A DNA stretch of 14,630 bases from JADFRD01 sp964491015 (GCA_964491015.1 CAZBEY010000048.1:1-14630); one strand, 5' to 3'; shown: positions 1 to 8,079, counted from the stretch's first letter. Notes: generated by a model from the letters alone, not told the origin. Program-made: numbers and translations.

Positions 1-50
1 AAACTAATTACTGCTAAACATATATACAGAAGTTGATTGATTGCTTTCAT
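1..50 (-). CDS. Partial CDS, N-terminus of a probable exported protein
   Basis: Reading leftwards from an ATG at 50-48 gives MKAINQLLYICLAVIS and then the window ends. A basic residue followed by a hydrophobic stretch is typical of a signal peptide or a single membrane anchor, so an exported protein is likely. A purine-rich stretch (AAAGAAG) lies about 11 nt upstream, and a promoter-like pair of hexamers lies just beyond it (74-103). Only 16 complete codons are visible, so neither family nor function can be named, and a chance ORF is not excluded. Confidence 0.4.
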   Translation of the reverse strand, partial: MKAINQLLYICLAVIS

Positions 51-73
51 CGTTATCTAATTCTTCTTTAAAA

Positions 74-103
74 ATTATCAGTTGCAGGAGACAATAATGA
101 CAA
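74..103 (-). promoter_or_regulatory. Candidate sigma70-type promoter for the leftward partial gene
   Basis: On the - strand a -35-like TTGTCA (98-103) is followed after 18 nt by a -10-like GATAAT (74-79). Each matches the sigma70 consensus at 5 of 6 positions. The start site would fall near 67, giving a leader of about 17 nt before the ATG at 50. This is a motif match only, in AT-rich DNA where chance matches are common. Confidence 0.35.
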
Positions 104-312
104 ATTTATTCTATCAAAGTTTTAACAAATATACGTTCCAATCATAAAAACAGCCAAGAAACCTTTAAATCTCATTTTATCACGTTTCTTTTCTGCATAG
201 TAAATGCTGTTTTGCAATGAGTAGATGAAATAATTTTTTGAAAACCACAAAGCATTCACTAAAAAATCGTAAAAAGCTTTTTCGTTTAACTATTTAACAT
301 TAAACTATACTT
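104..312. other. AT-rich intergenic region upstream of the MarR gene
   Basis: No convincing gene lies between the leftward partial gene and the MarR start. Two symmetric elements sit near the MarR start: a perfect 12-bp palindrome AAAAAGCTTTTT at 271-282, and 6-bp inverted arms GTTTAA (284-289) and TTAAAC (300-305) separated by 10 bp. Either could be the operator through which the MarR protein represses its own operon, since members of this family usually bind inverted repeats overlapping their promoter. A TATACT hexamer at 306-311 resembles a -10 element but abuts the ATG at 313, so if used it would give a leaderless or differently started message. No clear -35 pairs with it. Confidence 0.35.
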
Positions 313-771
313 ATGCAAAGTAAGATAAAATCGTATTCTGAGGATCAGCGCCGTGTGTTGAGCGCATGGGTAAAGCTCAATCGATCTGCTGAATCGATCG
401 CTCAAACGGATTGGGTTATCATAAATGAACATGGGTTAACTATTTCCCAGTTCGGAGCAATGGAAACCCTTTACCACAAAGGGCCCATGTGTCAAAAGGC
501 GCTGGGTGAAAAGCTGCTTCGCAGCGGCGGGAATATGACCAAGGTGGTAGATAATCTTGAACGGGATGGATATGTCATCCGAGTACGCGATGAAAAAGAT
601 CGCAGGTACTTCAGAATTCACCTTACACAAAAAGGGACCGATAAAATTGAATTTGTATTTCCAAAAATATTAGCAAATCTTATGAATCGATTTTCTGTTC
701 TTACTAAACAAGAACAACAAACCTTATCCGGATTGTGCAAACGATTGGGACTGGGTGGCAAAAAGGAGTAA
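313..771 (+). CDS. MarR-family transcriptional regulator
   Basis: A 152-residue protein with the MarR winged helix-turn-helix layout. Flanking helices at about 10-35 and 112-145 would form the dimer interface. Helices around 44-69 lead into a recognition helix at about 71-87 (SGGNMTKVVDNLERDGY). The wing at 91-108 contains the family-typical D-R-R run (97-99) and ends in LTQKG. It is likely a dimeric repressor of its own operon; MarR proteins commonly respond to phenolics, quinones or oxidants. Cys60 sits just before the DNA-binding helices and Cys142 near the C-terminus, so thiol sensing is possible but not shown. It begins a run of six same-strand genes, and doxX follows after 3 nt. No good Shine-Dalgarno precedes the ATG. 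Family assignment is firm; the ligand is unknown. Confidence 0.9.
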   Translation: MQSKIKSYSEDQRRVLSAWVKLNRSAESIAQTDWVIINEHGLTISQFGAMETLYHKGPMCQKALGEKLLRSGGNMTKVVDNLERDGYVIRVRDEKDRRYFRIHLTQKGTDKIEFVFPKILANLMNRFSVLTKQEQQTLSGLCKRLGLGGKKE

Positions 772-774
772 AAA

Positions 775-1152
775 ATGAAAAAACTGATCTGGATACCCCA
801 AGGATTATTGATCGTTGGGTTTACAATGGCAGGTATTATGAAATTAACACAGCCAATTGAAGCTTTAAGCGCACAAATGTCGTGGGTAAACCATTTTCAA
901 CCCTGGATGGTGAGAACGATCGCCCTTTTAGAAATTCTTGGCGCAATGGGATTATTATTACCTGCATTTCTAAAATCATTACCATCAAAATTAACTGCTT
1001 ATGCCGGAGCAGGATTAACGTTAACTATGATAGGCGCCGTAATTACACATGTGGCTATCGGTGAAACCAGCCAATCAATTATTCCATTCGTGTTGTTCGC
1101 CATGTCTGCCTATGTGACTTTTTACAGAAATAAAGAATTAGGCGAGGATTAA
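775..1152 (+). CDS. DoxX-like integral membrane protein
   Basis: A 125-residue hydrophobic protein with four predicted membrane segments at about 4-24, 44-66, 73-95 and 100-117, the size and topology of the DoxX/DoxX-like family. Members are often annotated as quinone-linked oxidoreductase subunits, but biochemical roles are known for few of them. The start has a strong Shine-Dalgarno (AAGGAG, 4 to 5 nt before ATG) that overlaps the end of the MarR gene, so the two are almost certainly cotranscribed and probably coupled. B. subtilis MhqP, a DoxX-like protein under MhqR (MarR family), is a known parallel for this pairing. The exact function here is inferred from context only. Confidence 0.8.
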   Translation: MKKLIWIPQGLLIVGFTMAGIMKLTQPIEALSAQMSWVNHFQPWMVRTIALLEILGAMGLLLPAFLKSLPSKLTAYAGAGLTLTMIGAVITHVAIGETSQSIIPFVLFAMSAYVTFYRNKELGED

Positions 1153-1195
1153 TGACACTGTCCATGAAAAGCCCTATTAAAAGAATGATAAAATT

Positions 1196-1801
1196 ATGAA
1201 TAAAAAAATGCTATTCTTCGCAGTGTTCGGTTTGCTTACATTAAGCTACGCCAAGCAAAATACTGAAAAATCGATTACCATTAATACACAGAACAGCATA
1301 CTGGAATGGGTTGGGACTAAAGTAACCGGGACGCATAACGGTACAATCTTAATGCAATCGGGAACTGTCCGACTAAAAGAAGACCGCTTGGTTGGGGGTA
1401 CTTTTATCATCGATATGACCAGCCTTGTTAATCTGGATCTTGAAACAGAAGAATGGAATCAGAAATTGGTGGGTCATTTAAAATCGGAAGATTTTTTCTC
1501 AGTAGCGTCCCACCCCACTGCTACGTTTGAAATTACAAAAACCCAATTCCACAATTCCATAAAAGCAAATGAAGTCAATTATGATATATCTGGTGTTCTG
1601 ACCATTAAAGGTATTGCAAAGGAGGTTGGCTTTTCAGCTCTAATTATTCAAAACAAACAGGGATATGAAGCAACCGGAAAAATTGAATTAGATCGTACCC
1701 GTTGGGGTATTCGTTATGGTTCCAGTAAATTTTTCGAAAATCTGGGGGATAAGATGATCCATGATATTTTCACCGTAAAGTTTTCATTAAAAACTGATTA
1801 A
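1196..1801 (+). CDS. YceI-family periplasmic lipid/isoprenoid-binding protein
   Basis: A 201-residue protein with a signal peptide at 1-19 (predicted cut after SYA) and a single YceI domain filling the rest. Family signatures are visible: GTFIIDMTSL at 68-77, LKSEDFFSVASHPTATFEIT at about 95-114, and LDRTRWGIRYGS at about 165-176. YceI proteins fold as lipocalin-like barrels that bind long isoprenoid chains such as polyprenyl quinones in the periplasm. The gene lies 43 nt after doxX on the same strand. The only ribosome site is a weak AAAGAATGA about 8 nt upstream. A quinone-related role fits the MarR/DoxX neighbours but is inference. Confidence 0.88.
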   Translation: MNKKMLFFAVFGLLTLSYAKQNTEKSITINTQNSILEWVGTKVTGTHNGTILMQSGTVRLKEDRLVGGTFIIDMTSLVNLDLETEEWNQKLVGHLKSEDFFSVASHPTATFEITKTQFHNSIKANEVNYDISGVLTIKGIAKEVGFSALIIQNKQGYEATGKIELDRTRWGIRYGSSKFFENLGDKMIHDIFTVKFSLKTD

Positions 1802-1867
1802 TCTGTGGAAGGAACGATAAGGTGTGCTCAATGGGAATTAATCGGTGTTTTTGAATAAACTGAAACG

Positions 1868-2695
1868 ATGAATCAACGACGTATCCATCGTATTATTAAC
1901 GGGGTTCAAACATCCGATGGTGCTGGAGTAAACCTCACCCGTATCATTGGAGGACCTGAATTGGATATGCTGGATCCCTTTCTCCTATTAGATGAATTTG
2001 GCAGCAACAATCCAGATGACTACATCGCCGGTTTTCCTCCTCATCCACACCGCGGATTTGAAACCATTACGTATATGTTAAATGGAAAATGGCGACATAA
2101 AGATTCTGCCGGAAACGAAGGGATGTTAAAGGATGGATCTGTTCAGTGGATGACGGCGGGGCGGGGAATCATTCATAGTGAAATGCCCATCCAGACCAAT
2201 GGTTTTGCGCGGGGTTTTCAGCTTTGGCTTAACTTGCCAAAAGAGAAAAAAATGATTGAGCCTTCATATGCTGATATTCCATCAGAAAATATTCCAATTG
2301 TCAATGTCGAAAGTGGTTCTGTAAAAATTATCTCCGGGGAATTTAACGGTGTTTCCGGCCCCGGGAAACCGCACACAGGTATGTTGTACTATGATATTCA
2401 TTTAACAAGTAGTGCAGAGATTGAAATAGATGTAGATAATGGCTGGAATACATTTATGTATATTTATGATGGTAGTGCTGATGATGCTCAAACCATATCT
2501 GCCGGACAATTGGTTGTTTATAATCAACACGGAAAACTAAAATTGAACGCAGGCGTTGAAGGCGTAAAAGGCATCGTTGTCGCAGGCGAACCCCTAAATG
2601 AACCTGTGGCTCGTGGTGGACCCTTTGTGATGAATACTCGAGGAGAACTTCTTCAGGCTTTTTCAGATTATCAGGAAGGGAGATTTGCAATATGA
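1868..2695 (+). CDS. Pirin family protein (bicupin)
   Basis: A 275-residue, full-length pirin with two cupin domains. The N-terminal cupin keeps the expected metal-binding set: His59 and His61 in PHPHRGFETI, and His103 and Glu105 in GRGIIHSEMP. These correspond to the Fe-binding residues of characterised pirins, some of which show quercetin 2,3-dioxygenase activity. The C-terminal cupin (about 165-275) lacks this set, as is normal for the family. An in-frame TAA 9 nt before the ATG fixes the start, although no Shine-Dalgarno is visible. The stop overlaps the tag start (ATGA), indicating translational coupling. The physiological substrate is unknown; an oxidative or quinone stress role is suggested by the operon. 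Confidence 0.92.
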   Translation: MNQRRIHRIINGVQTSDGAGVNLTRIIGGPELDMLDPFLLLDEFGSNNPDDYIAGFPPHPHRGFETITYMLNGKWRHKDSAGNEGMLKDGSVQWMTAGRGIIHSEMPIQTNGFARGFQLWLNLPKEKKMIEPSYADIPSENIPIVNVESGSVKIISGEFNGVSGPGKPHTGMLYYDIHLTSSAEIEIDVDNGWNTFMYIYDGSADDAQTISAGQLVVYNQHGKLKLNAGVEGVKGIVVAGEPLNEPVARGGPFVMNTRGELLQAFSDYQEGRFAI

Positions 2696-3255
2696 ATCGA
2701 TGTTCTTGGGCTAATCACAGTCCTCTTTATCAACAATACCATGATGATGAGTGGGGCGTTCCTCTTCATGATGATAATGTCCTCTTTGAATTTCTGATTT
2801 TAGAAGGCGCCCAGGCGGGGTTGAGCTGGGAAACCATTTTGAAAAAACGTGACGGATACCGGGAGGCGTTCGACAATTTTGATGCAAAGAAAATATCTGT
2901 TTATTCCGAATTAAAAATTAGTGCCTTGCTTCAAAATCCCAACATTGTTCGCAATAAACTCAAGGTGAATTCAGCTGTATTGAATGCCAATTTATTTCTA
3001 AATGTTCAAAAAGAATTTGGGAGCTTCGACAAATATATTTGGCAATTCACAAATGGTGAGACTATACAAAATGCTTTCCGTGATATGTCAGAAATTCCTG
3101 CAAATACGCCGGAATCCGATGCCATGAGTAAAGATCTAAAAAAACGCGGTTTTAAATTTGTTGGAACCACCATCTGTTATGCCTTTATGCAGGCGGTGGG
3201 GATGGTGAATGATCACCTCGTTTCTTGTTATCGACATAAGGAGTTGTCTCCATGA
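2692..3255 (+). CDS. tag: DNA-3-methyladenine glycosylase I
   Basis: A 187-residue protein that excises 3-methyladenine from alkylated DNA as the first step of base excision repair. All landmarks of E. coli Tag fall at the same residue numbers: zinc ligands Cys4, His17, His175 and Cys179, active-site Glu38, and Trp46 in the base-binding pocket. The N-terminal pattern CSWAN...YHDDEWGVP is diagnostic. The ATG overlaps the pirin stop in an ATGA junction and is preceded by a strong GGAAGGGAG ribosome site. The stop in turn overlaps the next gene by ATGA. Its place inside a MarR-led operon suggests its expression may be tied to electrophile or alkylation stress. Assignment is very firm. Confidence 0.96.
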   Translation: MNRCSWANHSPLYQQYHDDEWGVPLHDDNVLFEFLILEGAQAGLSWETILKKRDGYREAFDNFDAKKISVYSELKISALLQNPNIVRNKLKVNSAVLNANLFLNVQKEFGSFDKYIWQFTNGETIQNAFRDMSEIPANTPESDAMSKDLKKRGFKFVGTTICYAFMQAVGMVNDHLVSCYRHKELSP

Positions 3256-3704
3256 AAGCCCACCATCTTGGACATGTTGTTTTTTATGTCAAGGATTTAA
3301 AACGATCCGTTGAATTTTATGGCGATTTGCTCGGTTTTAATAAAATTGGTACGCTGACACTTCCATTTAAAGCTGCTGCTTTTACTTCCGGAAGAACCCA
3401 TCACGAAATTTTACTCATTGAAGTGGGGGAAGCTCCCCGACCTCCCCAAGGACATCGAATCGGTTTATATCATGTGGGAATCAAAATAGGCGATTCTCTG
3501 GATGAGTTGCGATCTGCCCGAGATGAATTAATCGAAGCGGGGGCAAATATTGTTGGGATGAGTGACCACACCATTACCAAAAGCATTTACCTAAAAGACC
3601 CTGATGGAAATGAGGTGGAAATTTATGTGGATAATCCAGAGATTGACTGGAAAACAGATCCGTCTGCAATCATGAAAGGTGGAATTAAACCGCTCATTCT
3701 CTAA
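3252..3704 (+). CDS. VOC-superfamily protein, extradiol dioxygenase/glyoxalase-like
   Basis: A 150-residue, single-module vicinal-oxygen-chelate protein with two beta-alpha-beta-beta-beta units at about 4-60 and 70-127. His8, His74 and Glu123 are spaced like the 2-His-1-carboxylate metal site of type I extradiol dioxygenases. The segment around 105-127 (DHTITKSIYLKDPDGNEVEIY) resembles the corresponding part of catechol 2,3-dioxygenase-like CatE/MhqE proteins. A ring-cleaving or related quinone/phenol activity is therefore plausible, but VOC proteins of this length also include glyoxalases and resistance proteins, so the substrate is open. The ATG overlaps the tag stop (ATGA), with AAGGAG 8 to 9 nt upstream. 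It appears to be the last gene of the operon and collides tail to tail with ppdK, sharing 4 bp. Confidence 0.85.
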   Translation: MKAHHLGHVVFYVKDLKRSVEFYGDLLGFNKIGTLTLPFKAAAFTSGRTHHEILLIEVGEAPRPPQGHRIGLYHVGIKIGDSLDELRSARDELIEAGANIVGMSDHTITKSIYLKDPDGNEVEIYVDNPEIDWKTDPSAIMKGGIKPLIL

Positions 3705-6397
3705 TCTAAACTGGCCTGCGCCGCCGCCAATCTGGCAATGGGTACACGGTATGGTGAACAGCTTACGTAATCCAGTCCATTCTCTTTGCAAAAATGAATG
3801 GATGCCGGATCGCCTCCGTGTTCGCCGCAAATACCTATTTTCAATTTTGAATTAATGCCCTTGCCCAATTTCACCGCCATAGAAACCAACTTACCTACAC
3901 CTGCGATATCCAGACTCTGAAATGGATCGTGGTTTAAAATTTTCTGATCCAAATAATCGGGGAGAAAAGAACCAATGTCGTCCCGGCTGAAACCGTAGGT
4001 TGTTTGGGTTAAATCGTTAGTACCAAAGCTAAAAAATTCCGCATGTTCTGCAATTTCATCTGCGGTAAGGCAGGCTCGGGGTAGCTCAATCATGGTCCCC
4101 ACGGAATATTTTACATTCACATTAAATTTTTTCATTACCTTGTCAGCCGCTGATCGAATAATTTTTTCCTGATGTTGATATTCCGTCACGGTTCCTACTA
4201 ATGGAATCATCATTTCCGGATAGATTTTTTTTCCTTCTAATGTCAGTTCAGCTGCCGCTTCCATGACCGCTCGTGCCTGCATTTCAGTAATCTCCGGATA
4301 GGTAATTCCCAGACGGCAGCCCCGATGTCCCAGCATGGGATTAATTTCCAGAAGAGTTGTAATTCTTTTTTTCACCTGACGTTTTTCAACGCCAACGCTT
4401 TTTGCCAATTCTTCCAATTGTTCATTGGTTAAAGTCATGAATTCATGGAGCGGCGGATCCAGTAATCGGATGGTAACAGGCAATCCTTCCATGGCGCTTA
4501 AAATTCCCTTAAAATCATTTTTCTGATAAGGCAGGAGTTCCATAACAGCTGCCCGTTTATTTTCGGGCTTTTTCGCCAGAATCATTTTTCGAATAGCGAG
4601 GATTCGTTTTTCATCAAAAAACATGTGTTCTGTCCGGCATAAACCGATTCCTTCTGCACCAAAAATTCGTGCCTGGGTTGCGTCAGGGGGTCGGTCTGCA
4701 TTGGTGCGAATTTTCAGTGTTCTGACATCATCAGCCCAGTCCATTAATTTTTTATATTCACTGTGTTTTCCCGGATCAGCCGGGACTAGAGAGGTTTCCC
4801 CTTGATAAATTTTCCCCCGGGTTCCGTTCATGGTAATCCAATCACCCTCCTTCAACAAAATCTCCTGTATATGGGCTTCTTTATTTTCCAGATCAATATG
4901 AAGATCCCCACAACCAACAATGCAGCATTTCCCCCAACCCCGGGCAACCAATGCTGCATGGGAAGTCATACCGCCTTTTGCAGTTAAAACGGCTTCGGCT
5001 GCATGCATACCATGGACATCTTCAGGCGATGTTTCTTCTCGAACCAAAATGACCTTTTCACCCTGATTATGCCAGGCTTCTGCTTCATCGGCTGTAAAAA
5101 CAATCCGACCGGTGGCGGCACCAGGACCTGCAGGAAGCCCTTTCGCAAGAACAAGGGCTTTTCCTTCTAACGCCGGATCCAGCATAGGATGAAGCAATTC
5201 TTCCAATTGTTCAGGCTTCACGCGTTTTAATGCTGTTTTTTTATCGATTATTCCTTCATTTTCCATATCGATGGCCATTTTAATAGCGGCGATTCCTGTC
5301 CTTTTTCCTGTTCGGGTTTGCAGCATCCAAAGAACGTTTTCCTGAATAGTAAATTCGATATCTTGCATATCTGAATAATGCGTTTCAAGGGTGGTTCGTA
5401 TTTGAGTTAGATTTCTATATAATGCCGGCCTGGACATTTCCAGCGAAGGTAAATCTTTCGCCGCCGATGTTTTAGTCTCTTCATTCAAGGGATTGGGTGT
5501 TCGGATTCCGGCCACCACATCTTCTCCTTGGGCATTGGATAACCATTCTCCATAAAATTTATTTTCACCGGTGGCTGGGTTCCGTGTAAAGGCGACTCCT
5601 GTTGCTGAATTTTCACCCGTATTGCCAAACACCATCGCCTGGACGCTCACTGCCGTACCCCATTTGTCGGGAATCTTTTCTATGTGGCGATAGCTGATTG
5701 CTCGCTTGCCGTTCCAGCTTTGAAACACAGCCTTAATGCCTCCCCACAATTGTTCTGTTGGATCATCGGGGAATTCATTTCCAAGAACGTGTTTGATTTC
5801 TGTTTTAAATTGTTCCGCCAAGTCTTTCCAATCATCGCCGGTTAAATCTGTATCTGTTTTAATTCCTCTGGATTCTTTATGCTGATCAATTAATAATTCT
5901 AGTTTCTTGCGAATCCCTTCATCTTCTTCCGGCTCAAAACCGGCTGCCTTTTCCATCACCACATCTGCGTACATCATAATGAGCCGGCGATAAGCATCAT
6001 AAACGAATCTGGGATTATTGGTTATTTTTATGAGTCCGGGAATTGTTTTGGTTGTTAATCCAACATTCAAAACCGTTTCCATCATTCCGGGCATGGATAT
6101 TCGAGCACCTGAACGAACGGAAACAAGTAGAGGGTCATTTTCAGAACCAAATGTTTTTCCAATTTCCTTTTCTACATAATTAATCGCAGTCAAAACCTGT
6201 TCCTCCAGCAGATCAGGCAGCAAACAGTTATGGTCATAATAATAAGTACACACTTCAGTACTAATAGTAAATCCAGGAGGAACTGGAAGTTTTAGTTTGG
6301 CCATTTCTGCCAGGTTTGCCCCTTTGCCTCCCAGCGTGTTTTTCATCGCCGCTGATCCTTCTGCTTTTCCTGAAACAAATGAGTAGACGTATTTCAT
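3701..6397 (-). CDS. ppdK: Pyruvate, phosphate dikinase
   Basis: An 898-residue enzyme interconverting PEP + AMP + PPi with pyruvate + ATP + Pi in the cytosol. The three domains are present in order. The N-terminal nucleotide-binding domain spans about 1-360 (GGKGANLAEM at about 23-32, SVRSGARISMPGMMETVLN at about 93-111). The phosphohistidine domain has GGMTSHAALVARG with catalytic His480. The C-terminal PEP/pyruvate barrel has GFSFGTNDLTQ-type residues (FGTNDLTQ about 791-798) and catalytic Cys857 in GICGEHGGDP. Length is normal for bacterial PPDK. AGAAGG about 7 nt upstream supports the ATG. It starts 2 nt after the pyk stop, so the two are one operon. The pair may control PEP/pyruvate flux in both directions or run PPi-linked glycolysis; which direction dominates cannot be read from sequence. 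Confidence 0.97.
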   Translation of the reverse strand: MKYVYSFVSGKAEGSAAMKNTLGGKGANLAEMAKLKLPVPPGFTISTEVCTYYYDHNCLLPDLLEEQVLTAINYVEKEIGKTFGSENDPLLVSVRSGARISMPGMMETVLNVGLTTKTIPGLIKITNNPRFVYDAYRRLIMMYADVVMEKAAGFEPEEDEGIRKKLELLIDQHKESRGIKTDTDLTGDDWKDLAEQFKTEIKHVLGNEFPDDPTEQLWGGIKAVFQSWNGKRAISYRHIEKIPDKWGTAVSVQAMVFGNTGENSATGVAFTRNPATGENKFYGEWLSNAQGEDVVAGIRTPNPLNEETKTSAAKDLPSLEMSRPALYRNLTQIRTTLETHYSDMQDIEFTIQENVLWMLQTRTGKRTGIAAIKMAIDMENEGIIDKKTALKRVKPEQLEELLHPMLDPALEGKALVLAKGLPAGPGAATGRIVFTADEAEAWHNQGEKVILVREETSPEDVHGMHAAEAVLTAKGGMTSHAALVARGWGKCCIVGCGDLHIDLENKEAHIQEILLKEGDWITMNGTRGKIYQGETSLVPADPGKHSEYKKLMDWADDVRTLKIRTNADRPPDATQARIFGAEGIGLCRTEHMFFDEKRILAIRKMILAKKPENKRAAVMELLPYQKNDFKGILSAMEGLPVTIRLLDPPLHEFMTLTNEQLEELAKSVGVEKRQVKKRITTLLEINPMLGHRGCRLGITYPEITEMQARAVMEAAAELTLEGKKIYPEMMIPLVGTVTEYQHQEKIIRSAADKVMKKFNVNVKYSVGTMIELPRACLTADEIAEHAEFFSFGTNDLTQTTYGFSRDDIGSFLPDYLDQKILNHDPFQSLDIAGVGKLVSMAVKLGKGINSKLKIGICGEHGGDPASIHFCKENGLDYVSCSPYRVPIARLAAAQASLD

Positions 6398-6399
6398 AT

Positions 6400-7806
6400 T
6401 TATACCTTCTGAATTGATAGATAGTTTGTCGTTCCCGGAACGCCCACGGGGACACCCCCGGTTATGATATATCTGTTTCCGGCTCTGACTAATTTTTTCT
6501 CAATAAGGATTTTTTCCGCTATGCTTGAAACGTCGTCGATACTTTTATATTTATCGATTTTCAGAGGCGAAATTCCCCAGACAATTGACAATTTTCGACA
6601 CGTTTTTACAATGGGTGTCAGCGCCACAACAGGTACATTCGGGCGATAGCGTGAAATCATCAGAGCAGTGCTCCCGGAGGATGTCATTGTTACAATGCAG
6701 CTTACGGAAAGATCCTGTGCGGCTTGTCTGGTGGCATGGCTGATTGCGTCTGCGGTATTTTTTCGCCCAATAGGTTTTTGGATGGTCTCAAAGCCGATGG
6801 TTTTTTCCGTCTCAACGACTACCTTGTTCAACACTTTAATAACTTCTATCGGATAATTACCGCTCGCCGTTTCTCCTGTAACCATTAACGCATCGGCGCC
6901 ATCAAAGATGGCATTGGCAATATCGCTCACCTCGGCCCGCGTAGGAACAGGTTCTTTTATCATAGATTCCAACATTTGGGTGGCAATAATAACCGGTTTA
7001 CCCAATCGATTGGCTTGTTTAATAATGTTTTTCTGAGCAAGTGGAACCTGTTCCGGCGGTGTTTCCACGCCTAGGTCACCCCGAGCCACCATGACGGCAT
7101 CAAATCGTCTAATAATAGCTTTGAGATCCTGGAGCGCTTCCCATTTCTCAATTTTTGCAATAACGGGAATATTAACTTTTGCTTTTTTCAGAATAGAATC
7201 AACCTCACTTCTATCTTTTGCTGAACGAACAAAAGATAGTGCAATCCAGTCGGCTTCTTCCTCAATCGCCAGTTTTAAATCGATACGATCCTGAGCTGTC
7301 AATGCAGGAAGATTGAGCATTACGCCCGGGAAATTAACCCCTTTATTTTTTTCAATTGATCCACCAATAATCGTTGTGCATTGTAACCGGGTTGGGGAAA
7401 TCTTTTTTTCTACTTTGAGGTGAATACGTCCATCGTTGATTTTGATTCCAGCGCCTTCTTCTATTTTAGTGAATTTGATTCCTTGGGTGATTACAATCGT
7501 ATTGGAATTGGGTTTACCACTACTGCTAATGAATATTTTCTGTCCCTTTTTTAACACAAAATTTTGGTCAACGCCCTTTACCCTGATTTTAGGTCCCGCT
7601 AAATCTACAATAATACACGGTCTTTCGCCGTTTTTCATTTTTATTTTTTTTACAAGTCTTATGAGGCGCTCTTTGTCTTCCCGGGTTCCGTGGGACATGT
7701 TTACCCTAAAGGCATTCACTCCCGCTTTAATCATTCGATTGAGCTTAGAAGTATTTGAACAAGCCGGTCCAATAGTGGCAATTATTTTTGTTTTATTTAA
7801 TATCAT
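6400..7806 (-). CDS. pyk: Pyruvate kinase
   Basis: A 468-residue pyruvate kinase, catalysing PEP + ADP to pyruvate + ATP at the end of glycolysis. Visible family motifs are TKIIATIGPAC at 6-16, FRVNMSHG (usually ARLNFSHG), DLAGPKIRVKG (usually DLKGPEIRTG), AKIEKWEAL with the catalytic Lys, MVARGDLGVE, ATQMLESM, and MVTGETASGNYP (usually MLSGETAxGxYP). The C-terminal regulatory-type domain ends in TGGVPVGVPGTTN, so the protein is full length. Several substitutions in otherwise conserved motifs mark it as a divergent branch, but the core catalytic residues look intact. No Shine-Dalgarno precedes the ATG; upstream codons in this frame offer no better start nearby. ppdK follows 2 nt downstream. 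Confidence 0.95.
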   Translation of the reverse strand: MILNKTKIIATIGPACSNTSKLNRMIKAGVNAFRVNMSHGTREDKERLIRLVKKIKMKNGERPCIIVDLAGPKIRVKGVDQNFVLKKGQKIFISSSGKPNSNTIVITQGIKFTKIEEGAGIKINDGRIHLKVEKKISPTRLQCTTIIGGSIEKNKGVNFPGVMLNLPALTAQDRIDLKLAIEEEADWIALSFVRSAKDRSEVDSILKKAKVNIPVIAKIEKWEALQDLKAIIRRFDAVMVARGDLGVETPPEQVPLAQKNIIKQANRLGKPVIIATQMLESMIKEPVPTRAEVSDIANAIFDGADALMVTGETASGNYPIEVIKVLNKVVVETEKTIGFETIQKPIGRKNTADAISHATRQAAQDLSVSCIVTMTSSGSTALMISRYRPNVPVVALTPIVKTCRKLSIVWGISPLKIDKYKSIDDVSSIAEKILIEKKLVRAGNRYIITGGVPVGVPGTTNYLSIQKV

Positions 7807-7888
7807 ATTGGGTGGTTTAGGTCTTCATATCATTAGCCATTAGTTCACTAAAAAAGTATTTGGCAGTCCAAAAGAATTAATAGCTGCA

Positions 7889-8053
7889 TCAAAAAACAAA
7901 TCTGTCATTGTATATCATCTGTAACGTTCTACGTATAACTCCAATATCGGTTAGTAGGGGACAAAAACTAGTGTATTCAAATGATTCGTCTATCCCTATT
8001 CGTAGTTTTTTTCCAACGACACCAAGACCGCTAATTTCTTCTGCATTTAACAT
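7889..8053 (-). CDS. Possible small protein of 54 residues, unknown
   Basis: An ATG-started ORF reading leftwards begins MLNAEEISGLGVVGKKLRIG and ends in a TGA at 7889. The composition is ordinary for a soluble protein: mixed charged and hydrophobic residues, no membrane segment, no recognised motif. AGG lies 7 to 9 nt before the ATG, and a small stem followed by a T-run lies about 17 nt after the stop. It could be a real small gene, a remnant of a larger gene, or a chance ORF in an intergenic region. I do not recognise a family. Confidence 0.22.
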   Translation of the reverse strand: MLNAEEISGLGVVGKKLRIGIDESFEYTSFCPLLTDIGVIRRTLQMIYNDRFVF

Positions 8054-8079
8054 GAAAAACCTAATGTAAATGATTTATT

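Noticed and set aside
97..147. A 16-codon + strand ORF with a good AGGAG ribosome site (MTNLFYQSFNKYTFQS)
   Set aside because: Too short to support, no recognisable motif, and it overlaps the promoter-like hexamers of the leftward partial gene.
4623..4987. Two + strand ORFs of about 60 codons inside ppdK
   Set aside because: They are antisense to a firmly identified full-length enzyme, have no family features, and are explained by its codon pattern.
7436..7843. A 135-codon hydrophobic + strand ORF antisense to the start of pyk
   Set aside because: It resembles a membrane protein only because it is the complement of pyk codons; pyk itself carries clear family motifs over the same bases.
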